From assembly GCA_022769785.1 (NCBI GenBank), contig JALEIY010000116.1:1-40561 (forward strand): a DNA stretch of 40,561 bases. Reading direction: 5' to 3'. The notes under the pieces were generated by a model. It did no database searches. It was not told where the DNA came from and saw nothing but the letters and a program-made list of their open reading frames with translations. Below are positions 22,009 through 32,047 of this stretch, one piece after another. Both the position numbers and the translations under genes were made by a program. This DNA is from Eubacterium sp. (GTDB lineage: Bacteria; Bacillota; Clostridia; Lachnospirales; Lachnospiraceae). Positions within the stretch are counted from its first letter, which is position 1. Each line of letters begins with the position of its first letter.

Positions 22009-22890
22009 ATGAATGTACAGGAGCTTGTAACATATGTAGAAGAACTGGCATTTAAGACATCCATGTTTGGTTATGATAAGGACGAGGTAGACATCCAGCT
22101 TGATAAAATCTGTGATGAGATAGAGGCCTTGGTAAAAGAAAAGGATGAGGAGATTGCCTCCTTAAGAAAAGGTATTGGAGCAGCGGCAGCTCCTGCAGCG
22201 GAAACTGCACAGGAGCCGGTCGAAGAAGCTGAAGCAGAGACGGTTGAGGAACCGATCGTGGAAGAACCGGTCGAAGAATTTGTGGAAGAGGCGGCAGAAG
22301 AGGAAGAGCCGGAAGAGGCAGCTGCTTTATACGAAGAGGAAGAAGAGCCGGAGGATAATGAATTATTAAGCCGGATTGCGGAACTGGAAGCGCAGCTTCA
22401 GGCAGCAAACGAGCGGGCAGACCGCGCGCAGCAGCAGCTGGCAGAATATATGGCGACCGTAGAACAGGCAGAACAGAAGGTGGCAGAGGCAGAGGCACGG
22501 GCAGAAGCCGCAGAGGCACAGAAACAGCCGCAGAATACCGACGAAGCCTATGAACAGTACATCAAAAATGCAGACCTGCTGTGTCGTCAGCTTTCCGATT
22601 TGCAGACCAGAAAAGATGATATCGTAGAAGAGGCACAAAAAGAAGCCGATAAGATTCTTGCCCAGGCTCAGAGTCAGGCAGAAGAGATGAATCAGCAGGC
22701 CGAAGAGAAGATAAAAGCAGCCGGTGAAGAAGCCGAAGCGATTCTGAAAGAGAATCAGGACAAAGTAGCAAAAGAACAGAAAGATCTGGAAGAGCTCAGA
22801 GAAAAGAAGAGCGGAGTTATCCGGTCACTCGAAGAAATTACAGCAGACATTCAGAGACTTTCCGACAAAATAAAAGCATCCGGAAAATAA
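22009..22890 (+). CDS. DivIVA-like coiled-coil protein
   Basis: N-terminal FGYDKDEVDIQLDKI resembles DivIVA N-terminus; Glu/Ala-rich linker and long coiled coil. Confidence 0.65.
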   Translation: MNVQELVTYVEELAFKTSMFGYDKDEVDIQLDKICDEIEALVKEKDEEIASLRKGIGAAAAPAAETAQEPVEEAEAETVEEPIVEEPVEEFVEEAAEEEEPEEAAALYEEEEEPEDNELLSRIAELEAQLQAANERADRAQQQLAEYMATVEQAEQKVAEAEARAEAAEAQKQPQNTDEAYEQYIKNADLLCRQLSDLQTRKDDIVEEAQKEADKILAQAQSQAEEMNQQAEEKIKAAGEEAEAILKENQDKVAKEQKDLEELREKKSGVIRSLEEITADIQRLSDKIKASGK

Positions 22891-22988
22891 ACCGGTTATA
22901 CAAGAGAGAAAAGATTAAGAGGGATTGTCTGGTCAGCATTCATACTGATAAGGCAATCCTTCTGTATTTGTGTGGAAGGCAGGTATTT

Positions 22989-23630
22989 ATGATAAAACTG
23001 GTCATATTTGATATGGACGGACTGATGTTTGATACAGAAGCGGTAACCTATCGGGCATTTTCCGAAGTATGGACAGCGGCAGGCTGTCATCCGGAATTTT
23101 CCCAGTATGTACAGCTTCTCGGACTGAATTCCGAAGATATCTGTAAAAAATACAGAGAAATGTTCGGGGCGGAGTTTGAACCCGCGCAAATGTATGCCCG
23201 TGTGGGCAGCCGGAAGAACGAGATAATGAAAAAAGAGGGCGTTCCGGTAAAAAAAGGATTAAAAGAGCTTCTTTGTGCGCTTGAGGACAGAGGAATAAAA
23301 AAAGCCGTGGCAAGCGGTTCCGACCGCTCGGTGGTGGAAGAGAATCTTCGGGTCACCGGGCTGGAAGGTCACTTTGATATGATTCTCTCCACAAAAGAAG
23401 TAAAAAGAGGAAAACCGTATCCGGACGCATTTCTTCTTATTTGTGAAACCCTGGGCGTGTCGCCGGAGGAGACTCTTGTATTAGAAGACTCTGCCAACGG
23501 AGTGGAGGCAGCTATCGCAGGAGAAATCCCGGTGATTCAGATACCGGATATGCTGGAGCTTCCTTCAGAACTTCGGGAGAAATGTCTGGCAATCGAAGAA
23601 TCCCTTGACAAAGTAATCAAATATTTATAG
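22989..23630 (+). CDS. HAD family hydrolase (beta-phosphoglucomutase-like)
   Basis: VIFDMDGLMFDTE, GKPYPDAFL, LVLEDSANGVEAA. Confidence 0.92.
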   Translation: MIKLVIFDMDGLMFDTEAVTYRAFSEVWTAAGCHPEFSQYVQLLGLNSEDICKKYREMFGAEFEPAQMYARVGSRKNEIMKKEGVPVKKGLKELLCALEDRGIKKAVASGSDRSVVEENLRVTGLEGHFDMILSTKEVKRGKPYPDAFLLICETLGVSPEETLVLEDSANGVEAAIAGEIPVIQIPDMLELPSELREKCLAIEESLDKVIKYL

Positions 23631-23736
23631 AAATCGGAGAAAACTCCCATCCCCAAAATTGGACAGAACATTCCCGGAACCAAAAAGAGGGTTTTTCATA
23701 TACTAAATCGAAAACCTGATGAGAGCAGGACATATT

Positions 23737-24327
23737 GTGAAAAAAGAGACAGTATATGGATATGAATGGCTTCCGGGATATAAAGAAATGATGGTCTGTC
23801 AGGAAGACCTGGCAAGACAAAATGAAGAAATGGAACAAAGCATGGAAGAGGGGCAAAAGGATTCTCCGGAGCCTTCCGGAACCAGGCAGGAAATGCAGCG
23901 TCCGCAGCCAAATCTTCTTCCGCCGGAAGAACTTCAGAAAGAGGAAGAAGGCTACTGGAAGGATTACGACTATATGGTACGTCTTCTGCCCCTGGCCGCC
24001 AGAGAGATATGGGCAGCGGTGGACGCAATATTAGACCGGTACGAATTTTGTGAAAGCTCCATGTATGCCGAATATCCAGACAAGGAAGCCGTCCGAAAAA
24101 TCGTGGATGAGGTATACAATAAGATGAAATATTATGAGGAGAAACCGATGGAGACTAAAATGGACGGTACGGAAGGAATCAATTACTATTACATTCCGGA
24201 AGAAAAAAGAGGAATGAATTCTCCTTTAAGAGACCTGATTTTTGTTATCATTTCTTGGAATATGTCTTATCGCAGACAGAGGTTCTGCCGCAGAAAAAAA
24301 GTGTTTCCACAGGCAAATCTTATGTGA
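23737..24327 (+). CDS. Hypothetical protein
   Basis: Open frame with no overlapping better candidate; possible GTG start at 23737 with AGCAGGAC RBS. Confidence 0.55.
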   Translation: MKKETVYGYEWLPGYKEMMVCQEDLARQNEEMEQSMEEGQKDSPEPSGTRQEMQRPQPNLLPPEELQKEEEGYWKDYDYMVRLLPLAAREIWAAVDAILDRYEFCESSMYAEYPDKEAVRKIVDEVYNKMKYYEEKPMETKMDGTEGINYYYIPEEKRGMNSPLRDLIFVIISWNMSYRRQRFCRRKKVFPQANLM

Positions 24328-24438
24328 AGATTTCAAACTTCTTACATTTGTGAGCGCTTAAGCTATCCCATGTTGCACGGGGTATCAAATCATGTTAAAA
24401 TCGGTCACGTAAGCAAAATGAAAAAGAAGGATTACCCG

Positions 24439-25605
24439 ATGGATTTACTGATAGAAAAAATAAAACAATCGTTAAATACAGAGCTGATTCGCATTGTAAT
24501 CAGCAATCCCCGCCGGGCGGAGGACATAAAAAAATATGATATTCGTCCGGTGCTTATCCGGGACAGATTGCTCTTCCAGAGCGCCGCTTATACAAAGACG
24601 CAGGTGTTCCATGAGAATCTCGAAAAAGAAGAACTGGAAGCAAAGCTCACGGAAGTGCTTCCCCGGTATAAACAGGTTCTGATGAAAACTGTCCGGGGAG
24701 ATGTGAATGCACTCATTAATAAAAAAGGAAAAGCAGCCGTGAAAATTATCCGGAATACTTCCAAAACACAGTCAGCACCGGTGAATTTGAGTCATAACCG
24801 GAAAAAGAAATATATCCTTGAAGAAGGGAAGCCGGTTCCTTTTCTTGTGGACCTTGGCGTGATGACTGCGGAGGGCCGGATCGTGCGGTCCAAATATGAC
24901 AAGTTTCGACAAATTAACCGTTTCCTCGAATTTATAGAAGATATCGTTCCGCATCTGGCAAAAGACCGGGAAATCACCATCCTGGATTTTGGCTGCGGCA
25001 AATCCTATCTTACCTTTGCCGTTTATTATTATCTCCGGGAGCTTCGGGGATATGATGTCAATATCATCGGACTCGACCTGAAAAAGGACGTCATCGCAAA
25101 ATGCAGCAGACTGGCTGCCGGATATGGCTATGACCACCTTCATTTTTATGAAGGCTCCATTGAAGAATTTGAGGGAGTAAAAAAGGTGGATATGGTCATT
25201 ACACTTCATGCCTGTGATACGGCTACGGATTATGCCATCTATAAAGCGGTTCACTGGGGAGCAGAGGTGATTCTTTCCGTGCCATGCTGCCAGCACGAAT
25301 TAAACGGTCAGTTTCAGAATGAGGATTTTGGACCGGTAGCCAATTACGGCATACTGAAAGAACGTTTTTCGGCTCTGGCTACGGACGGAATTCGTGCTGC
25401 CCTGCTGGAGGCAGTGGGATATGATACGCAGATTCTTGAATTTATCGATATGGAGCATACGCCGAAGAATCTTCTGATTCGGGCAGTAAAAGGGAAAACT
25501 CTTTCTCAGGGAAAATGGGAAAAAGCAGAAGATTTCTGTCGGCAGTTTCATTTTACCCCGACACTGAAGACGCTTCTGGAAAAGGAGACCAAAGAATGCA
25601 AATGA
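24439..25605 (+). CDS. Class I SAM-dependent methyltransferase (METTL25/RRNAD1-like)
   Basis: ITILDFGCGKSYLTFAVYYYL SAM motif; LHACDTATDYAI and SVPCCQHELNGQ. Confidence 0.8.
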   Translation: MDLLIEKIKQSLNTELIRIVISNPRRAEDIKKYDIRPVLIRDRLLFQSAAYTKTQVFHENLEKEELEAKLTEVLPRYKQVLMKTVRGDVNALINKKGKAAVKIIRNTSKTQSAPVNLSHNRKKKYILEEGKPVPFLVDLGVMTAEGRIVRSKYDKFRQINRFLEFIEDIVPHLAKDREITILDFGCGKSYLTFAVYYYLRELRGYDVNIIGLDLKKDVIAKCSRLAAGYGYDHLHFYEGSIEEFEGVKKVDMVITLHACDTATDYAIYKAVHWGAEVILSVPCCQHELNGQFQNEDFGPVANYGILKERFSALATDGIRAALLEAVGYDTQILEFIDMEHTPKNLLIRAVKGKTLSQGKWEKAEDFCRQFHFTPTLKTLLEKETKECK

Positions 25606-28148
25606 GAAAAACCATTCAGACAGTGCTGATACACGTACTGACGATTCTGCTGGCTTTTGCCGCCTCTCTGATTTTCTTTAATCATCGGATTTCGGCTGAA
25701 AAAGGGAATCCGGTGGCAGAACTGGCCGGGCCGACGTATCCTGTCATGAGTATTGAAGGAGATGACGGGGAATACAATATCATGTCTGCCTATCGGGGAG
25801 ATATTGACCTGTCCCTTGTGCGCAATCAGGTTACCGTCACAGATTATACGAAGACACTGAATATCAGGCTGTATCAATATGATTATGACATTACGGCGAT
25901 TCAGTACGAGCTTTTTACCAATAACCCTGAGGAACCGTTAGAAGAGGGAACGGTGAATCAGCTGCAGGAGGAAGACAATTACCGGAAAGGTCAGATTGTT
26001 TTTACAGAGGACCTGAAAGAAGGCAAAACCTATTATCTGCGAATGGCAGTTCGACTGAATAACAGCACCCGGGCATATTTTTATACAAAGCTTCAGTCGG
26101 GTTCCGATTATCATCTCAATGAATATTTTACATATGTCAGAGAATTTCATGAGAATCTGTTCGATAAAGAAGCCATGGAAAAGAATGCGGTTTATCTTGA
26201 ACCGGTGGCCGGGCAGGTAGACCGGAGCCTGAATTATGTAGATATTCATTCCAGCATTGATGCAGTATTTTTTGGCAGCATGAAGGTGAAACAGGAACGG
26301 GAGCCGGTGATTACCGTAAGGGAAATCAACGATACCTATGCGGTTCTGGAGCTGAATGGCATTTTATCCAGTGAGGTTTCCGACGGAGTGGTACAGTATT
26401 ACGATGTAAAAGAAACCTACAAGCTGCGTTATACGCCAGAGCGCATGTTCCTGCTGGATTATAACAGAACCATGGGAGCATACTACAATGAATCCATGAT
26501 TGATTCCGCCAATAATTATCTTGGTCTGGGAATCCAGGATAAAAACGGCATTGATTATCTGAGCTCCGACAAAGGCCGCCGTCTCTGCTTTATCTCGGAA
26601 GGACAGTTGTGGTATTACGATTACAATGCTTCCAATGTCACAAGAGTGTACAGCCTTACCTCTGAGAATCTTTCGGATTTGCGCAATAACGGAGATGAAC
26701 ACGGATTAAAGATTCTGGATATGGACGACAAAGGCAACATCACATATCTGGTTTATGGATATATGAGCCGGGGGCGTCACGAAGGTGCCAATGGAATCGA
26801 GATTATCCGGTTTGATGCGGAGACAAACTGTAATGAAACCCTTTCATTTCTTGCAACCTCGATACCGTATGACACTATGAAGGAGGACATTTCCAAGCTG
26901 TCCTATCTGAATGGGGAGAATGTCTTCTACTGTATTCTGGACGGAGATTTGCATGAGGTCGATATCCGCAAAAAAACCGATAAAATCCTTAAATCCGGTC
27001 TGGTGAATGAAAGTCTGACGGCATCAAAGGACCAGAGCATCATTGCCATAGAAAAGAATCAGAACATTCTGGAAAATCGGGAAATCGAAGTGATTCAGTT
27101 AGAGACAGGAGAGAGCCGGTTATTTTCCTGTAAGGAAGATGAGCGAATCCGTTCCATCGGATTTTTATCCGATGATTTCATATATGGAACCGCAGATGCG
27201 GCAAATACCAAAAAAGAGCGGAGCGGAGCAATCCTGTTCCCGATGGAGCAGATTCATATCATGAGCATTGACGGAAAGGAAATCAAAAAATATTCCAAAG
27301 CCGGAAAATATATTCTGAAAACCGAAATCGACGGAAGCGTCCTCGAAATGAAATTCGGCCAGAAAAAAGGCGGAACCATAAAGCAAATCGGAGAAAAAGA
27401 CTATATCCGTTATAAAGAGGAAGAAAATACGGAACAGGTTTCACTGGTATCGAAACATTCCGATACGTATGGGGACCAGATGTACTTCCGTTTCCCGGAA
27501 TATGTCTATATTCAGATAGAACCGGATTTGGTTCTTTCAAGAATTCTCACAAGCGAGGATGATGTATCTCTGACTCTGGAGAAAGGAGAAGATACGGCAA
27601 GGCAATATTACATTTATGCGGACGGACAGAAAAAAGAAAGCTATACCAATCTTTCCGAAGCGGTCAGAGCAGCCGCCGAAGAAAGAGGAAATGTCATAGA
27701 CAGTAACGAAAAGGTACTCTGGCAGTGTGTATTTGATGAATATCACATTGTGGCGGGGATGGACAGAGTAACAAAGGTTTCTTCTGATAAAGATTCCCTG
27801 GCAGCCTGCCTTTCCATGTTTGCCAGTGTAAATGGAAAAAATGTGACAGTCAGCCAGATTAAACGAAAAGACGGAACGATGGAAGACCTTCTGGCACAAT
27901 GTACCGGATATGAGACCCTGAATCTTACCGGCTGTTCTATCGATGAAGTTCTATATTATATCAGTCAGGGAAGCCCGGTTCTTGCAAGATACAGCAGCGG
28001 ACGTTTTGTAGTCATCATGAGCTATAATTCCACAAAGCTTCGTTATCTTGACCCGGTTACCGGCAAGTCAACGGCAGTAAGTCGGACAGAGCTGACAGAT
28101 ACCCTGCGAAAAGCCGGAAATGAATACTACAGTTATCTGGAAGAATAG
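25596..28148 (+). CDS. Large membrane-anchored extracytoplasmic protein with degenerate C39-peptidase-like C-terminus
   Basis: N-terminal TM (VLIHVLTILLAFAASLIFF), repeat-rich middle, C-terminal GSPVLARYSSGRFVVIMSYNSTKLRYLDPVTGK. Confidence 0.7.
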   Translation: MQMRKTIQTVLIHVLTILLAFAASLIFFNHRISAEKGNPVAELAGPTYPVMSIEGDDGEYNIMSAYRGDIDLSLVRNQVTVTDYTKTLNIRLYQYDYDITAIQYELFTNNPEEPLEEGTVNQLQEEDNYRKGQIVFTEDLKEGKTYYLRMAVRLNNSTRAYFYTKLQSGSDYHLNEYFTYVREFHENLFDKEAMEKNAVYLEPVAGQVDRSLNYVDIHSSIDAVFFGSMKVKQEREPVITVREINDTYAVLELNGILSSEVSDGVVQYYDVKETYKLRYTPERMFLLDYNRTMGAYYNESMIDSANNYLGLGIQDKNGIDYLSSDKGRRLCFISEGQLWYYDYNASNVTRVYSLTSENLSDLRNNGDEHGLKILDMDDKGNITYLVYGYMSRGRHEGANGIEIIRFDAETNCNETLSFLATSIPYDTMKEDISKLSYLNGENVFYCILDGDLHEVDIRKKTDKILKSGLVNESLTASKDQSIIAIEKNQNILENREIEVIQLETGESRLFSCKEDERIRSIGFLSDDFIYGTADAANTKKERSGAILFPMEQIHIMSIDGKEIKKYSKAGKYILKTEIDGSVLEMKFGQKKGGTIKQIGEKDYIRYKEEENTEQVSLVSKHSDTYGDQMYFRFPEYVYIQIEPDLVLSRILTSEDDVSLTLEKGEDTARQYYIYADGQKKESYTNLSEAVRAAAEERGNVIDSNEKVLWQCVFDEYHIVAGMDRVTKVSSDKDSLAACLSMFASVNGKNVTVSQIKRKDGTMEDLLAQCTGYETLNLTGCSIDEVLYYISQGSPVLARYSSGRFVVIMSYNSTKLRYLDPVTGKSTAVSRTELTDTLRKAGNEYYSYLEE

Positions 28149-28294
28149 GAAAATGCGGTATATTATCCGGAAAAAAATGTATATACTATTCAAAGAATGA
28201 TGAAAAGCAAAGAAAAATACAACAATCAGTAATTGCAATCTTCGGCACAGGATGAAAAATGCCGGAGACGCCAGAATCAGACACGGAGGTGACT

Positions 28295-30643
28295 ATGAGT
28301 CGGGTACAGCACAAACAGGAGACTCCCGGACATACGGGAAGGAGACACAGAAAACAGAGTAAAGTAAAAAAAGTGGGAAAAGTAATTGCCACGTGCTTTC
28401 TGATTGCTTTTATCGCAGTGGCGGCTCTGACCGTAAAAAGAGTGGTAATTCCTGTAATCGGGATGTATAAAGAAGCCATAAAAATGGTAGAGGAAAGTAC
28501 GGAAGATACTTTTAAAGCAGAACAGACCTCCATCGTTTACGATGTCAACGAAAAAGAAATCAAAAAGCTGAAAGGTGAAAAGGATGTGGCTTATCTGGAT
28601 TATGAGAAACTTCCGGATGCCGCAAAGCTGGCAATTATTGCTGTGGAAGATAAGAATTTCACCAGTCATAGGGGAATTGATATTGAGGGAATTGCCAGAG
28701 CTGTGCTGGCGCTGCTTCAGAACCGCGGAGAGATTACCGTGGGAGGAAGTACCATTACGCAGCAGCTGGCGAGAAACATATTCCTGAACTATGAGAGAAC
28801 CTACAGCCGAAAGATTGAAGAGATTTTTGTGGCGGTGGCATTGGAGCATAAATACACCAAACAGCAGATATTGGAATTTTATCTGAACAATGTATATTTT
28901 TCGAACGGACATTATGGAATACAGTCAGCGGCTCTGGCCTACTTTGATAAAGATGCCACCGATTTGACCATTTCACAGATTGCCTTCCTTTGCGCAATTC
29001 CGAACAGTCCGACCCATTATGACCCTTATGACCATCCGGAGTCAACCATGGCAAGACGGGATAAGATTCTCAGAAAAATGTGGGAAGAGGGATATATCAG
29101 CAAAGAACAGTATGATACATCCATGGCGGAGGAAGTAAAGGTTCTTCCGAAAAAGATTACAGAGTCCAACGACTATGCGGAGACCTATATTTTAAAATGT
29201 GCGACAGAAGCGCTCATGAAAAAACAGGGATTCGAATTTAAAACCAGCTTCCGTACCGAATCAGAAAAAGAAGCCTATAATGAAGAATATGATGAACTGT
29301 ACAGCAGTTGTAAACAGAGCCTTTACACAGCCGGTTACCGTATTTACACATCCATAGATATGGATATGCAGCAACAGCTTCAGACTTCGGTATCCACTCA
29401 GCTTTCCATGTTCACCGAAAAAACCGATGACGGTATCTATAAAGTCCAGGGTGCCGCCGTATGTATCGACAATGCCACGGGAAGAGTTGCGGCTATCGTA
29501 GGCGGAAGAGAGGAAGACCAGGAAGGCTATGGTTTAAATCGTGCTTATCAGAGTTATCGTCAGCCGGGAAGTGCCATTAAACCTCTGTTGGTATATGCAC
29601 CGGCATTGGAACAGGGATATACCCCATACAGCACCGTGGATGACAGTCGTATGACAGGAGAGGATAAGGTATCCAATGCAGGATATTCCTACTCCGGCTC
29701 CATCTCATTGAGAAGAGCAGTACAGAAGTCCAGTAATGTGGCAACCTACCGGTTGTATCAGGAACTGGGACCGGAGAACTGTCTGGAATATCTGGAGAAT
29801 TTGAATTTCAAAGGTCTTCAGGAAGAAGATTATAAATACGATACCACCTGTCTGGGTGGATTCACAAAAGGAACCACACCGGTGGAGATGGCAGCGGGAT
29901 ATGCGACCCTTGCCAACGACGGAGAGTACCGTAATCCGACCTGCATTGTAAAGATTATGGATATGGATAATAACATCATCGTGCCGGATGAACAGAAAGG
30001 CAAGGAAATCTATTCCAGCAATGCGGCAAGAATGATGACGGATGTATTAGAGAGTTGTGTTTCAAGCTCTCTCGGAACCGCTTCCGGCTGTGCCTTAGAT
30101 GTGGATATGCCGGCAGCCTGCAAAACAGGAACAACCTCTGATTATGTGGACGGATGGCTTTGCGGATACACTCCGTATTACACGACAGCGGTGTGGGTTG
30201 GTATGGATGTTTACAAATCCGTCGATGACCTGAAAGGAAATACCTATCCGGCATATATCTGGAAGAATTATATGGATAAAATCCATCAGGATCTGGAAAG
30301 AAAAGAGTTTTCCTATTATATCGGTCAGGAAGAAGATACAACGACAGCAACCACAGAGGAAGATGTGGATATGGAGGATAATCAGGGAGAAGAAATGCAG
30401 ATTCCGGATTCCCTGGAAACCGAGGATGACCGGAAAGAAGACCAGGAGAACCAGGGAAATACCGACCGGGAAGACGAAAATACTCCGGATAAGGATACGC
30501 CTGACTACGGGGATGAAGATAAAAATGAACCGGAGGACGACGGACAAAACGACAATAAAGAGGACCAGGAAGGCGGAGATGCACAGGGGGACCACGGAGA
30601 AGATAGTGTCCTGCCGGGTGATGACCTGCCGGAAGAAGAATAA
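28295..30643 (+). CDS. Class A penicillin-binding protein (PBP1A type: GT51 + transpeptidase)
   Basis: EDKNFTSHRGID, GGSTITQQLARN, PGSAIKP (SxxK), KSSNVA (SxN), CKTGTT (KTG); acidic C-terminal tail. Confidence 0.95.
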   Translation: MSRVQHKQETPGHTGRRHRKQSKVKKVGKVIATCFLIAFIAVAALTVKRVVIPVIGMYKEAIKMVEESTEDTFKAEQTSIVYDVNEKEIKKLKGEKDVAYLDYEKLPDAAKLAIIAVEDKNFTSHRGIDIEGIARAVLALLQNRGEITVGGSTITQQLARNIFLNYERTYSRKIEEIFVAVALEHKYTKQQILEFYLNNVYFSNGHYGIQSAALAYFDKDATDLTISQIAFLCAIPNSPTHYDPYDHPESTMARRDKILRKMWEEGYISKEQYDTSMAEEVKVLPKKITESNDYAETYILKCATEALMKKQGFEFKTSFRTESEKEAYNEEYDELYSSCKQSLYTAGYRIYTSIDMDMQQQLQTSVSTQLSMFTEKTDDGIYKVQGAAVCIDNATGRVAAIVGGREEDQEGYGLNRAYQSYRQPGSAIKPLLVYAPALEQGYTPYSTVDDSRMTGEDKVSNAGYSYSGSISLRRAVQKSSNVATYRLYQELGPENCLEYLENLNFKGLQEEDYKYDTTCLGGFTKGTTPVEMAAGYATLANDGEYRNPTCIVKIMDMDNNIIVPDEQKGKEIYSSNAARMMTDVLESCVSSSLGTASGCALDVDMPAACKTGTTSDYVDGWLCGYTPYYTTAVWVGMDVYKSVDDLKGNTYPAYIWKNYMDKIHQDLERKEFSYYIGQEEDTTTATTEEDVDMEDNQGEEMQIPDSLETEDDRKEDQENQGNTDREDENTPDKDTPDYGDEDKNEPEDDGQNDNKEDQEGGDAQGDHGEDSVLPGDDLPEEE

Positions 30644-30693
30644 TTTTTTATGAGAAACTCGCTCCATGCTTGAATAAACTAAAGTTCATAAAG

Positions 30694-30759
30694 AAAAAAA
30701 GAGCCACTGCAGGAACGATTGCAATCGTGGATTGAATCGTCCCCGCGGGGGCTCTTTTT
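30694..30759. terminator. Bidirectional terminator between PBP1A and prs
   Basis: AAAAAAAGAGCC...GGGGCTCTTTTT enclosing palindrome ACGATTGCAATCGT. Confidence 0.85.
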
Positions 30760-30779
30760 ACTGTAATAATACGGAATAA

Positions 30780-31973
30780 TTATAAGTCTTCTTTAATGGT
30801 ATGGTACTGTTCGTACTCTGCCAGACGTTTCTTGATTCGGTCATGAGGGTCAAGGATGGAGCTGATGGATGCCTCGTGATTCATGGAATCAATCAGAAGG
30901 GCAATATACTTGGAAATATCACAGTTTACATACCATGGACGGGAGAGAAGCTCCGGTGTCTGGTAGGTGGAGTTAGTTGTAATAACCTTGTAAATCAGGC
31001 CTTCTTCATGAGCCTTGTCAAAAGAATCAAGACCGTTGGTAAACATACCAAAGGTAGAGATGCAGAAGACACGTTTTGCACCGCGTCTCTTTAACTCTCT
31101 GGCAACATCCAGCATACTTTCTCCGGAAGAAATCATGTCATCGATAATCAGTACGTCTTTATCAACAACGGAATCTCCGAGGAACTCATGAGCAACGATA
31201 GGATTGCGTCCGTCAACAATGACAGAATAATCACGACGTTTGTAGAACATTCCGATATCGACTTCCAGCACATTGGCAAAATAAATAGCTCTTTGCATCG
31301 CACCTTCATCCGGGCTGATAACCATCATATGCTCACGGTCAATCTGCAAATCATCCGTGGATCGAAGCAGTGCCTTAACAAACTGGTAAGTCGGCATGAT
31401 ATTGTCAAAACCTTTTAAAGGAATCGCATTCTGTACACGAGGGTCATGGGCATCAAAGGTCAGTACGTTGTCAACACCCATATTGGACAGCTCCTGTAAA
31501 GCAAACGCACAGTCCAAAGACTCTCTGGAATTTCTTTTGTGCTGACGGCTTTCATACAGGAACGGCATGATGACGGTGATGCTCTTCGGTTTACCGGAAG
31601 CAGCGCCAATCAGACGTTTGATATCGCCGTAAATATCATCAGGGGACATATGGTTTTTGTGGCCGCAGACGGTGTATTCCAGACTGTAATTTAACACGTC
31701 GGCCAGAATATACATATCAACACCGCGAACGGAATCGGAAATCAGAGCTTTTGCTTCGCCGGTTCCAAAACGGGAACAGGTACTCGGAATAATGTAAGTG
31801 TCTTTTTCATAACCGTGAAAAACCACATTAGACCTGTGACTGGAATCGCGCTCCTTTCGCCAGTTTACGATATACTGGTCAATCTTTTTGCCGAGCTCTG
31901 CACAGCTGGGGTGTACAATGATTCCAAGTCTTCCCACAGGAACGGTTAAAAATTTACTGTCATCTGGCTTCAT
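30780..31973 (-). CDS. prs: Ribose-phosphate pyrophosphokinase (extended form)
   Basis: FDAHDPRVQN, VISPDEGAMQRAI, VLIIDDMISSGESMLD PRPP-binding loop. Confidence 0.9.
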   Translation of the reverse strand: MKPDDSKFLTVPVGRLGIIVHPSCAELGKKIDQYIVNWRKERDSSHRSNVVFHGYEKDTYIIPSTCSRFGTGEAKALISDSVRGVDMYILADVLNYSLEYTVCGHKNHMSPDDIYGDIKRLIGAASGKPKSITVIMPFLYESRQHKRNSRESLDCAFALQELSNMGVDNVLTFDAHDPRVQNAIPLKGFDNIMPTYQFVKALLRSTDDLQIDREHMMVISPDEGAMQRAIYFANVLEVDIGMFYKRRDYSVIVDGRNPIVAHEFLGDSVVDKDVLIIDDMISSGESMLDVARELKRRGAKRVFCISTFGMFTNGLDSFDKAHEEGLIYKVITTNSTYQTPELLSRPWYVNCDISKYIALLIDSMNHEASISSILDPHDRIKKRLAEYEQYHTIKEDL

Positions 31974-32047
31974 GGTTTGTCTCCTTTTATCTTCATTAAT
32001 TAAAAATGTAATTTCAGTGTAAATTCTTTATAACATTCCCCTTATGA

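Noticed and set aside
22052-22519. 155-aa minus-strand Leu/Pro-rich ORF
   Set aside because: Complement of the Glu/Ala-rich coiled-coil gene; low-complexity artefact.
30780-31973. Long (397 aa) Prs
   Set aside because: PRPP-loop and catalytic motifs look intact; to my knowledge an extended form is common in related Clostridia.
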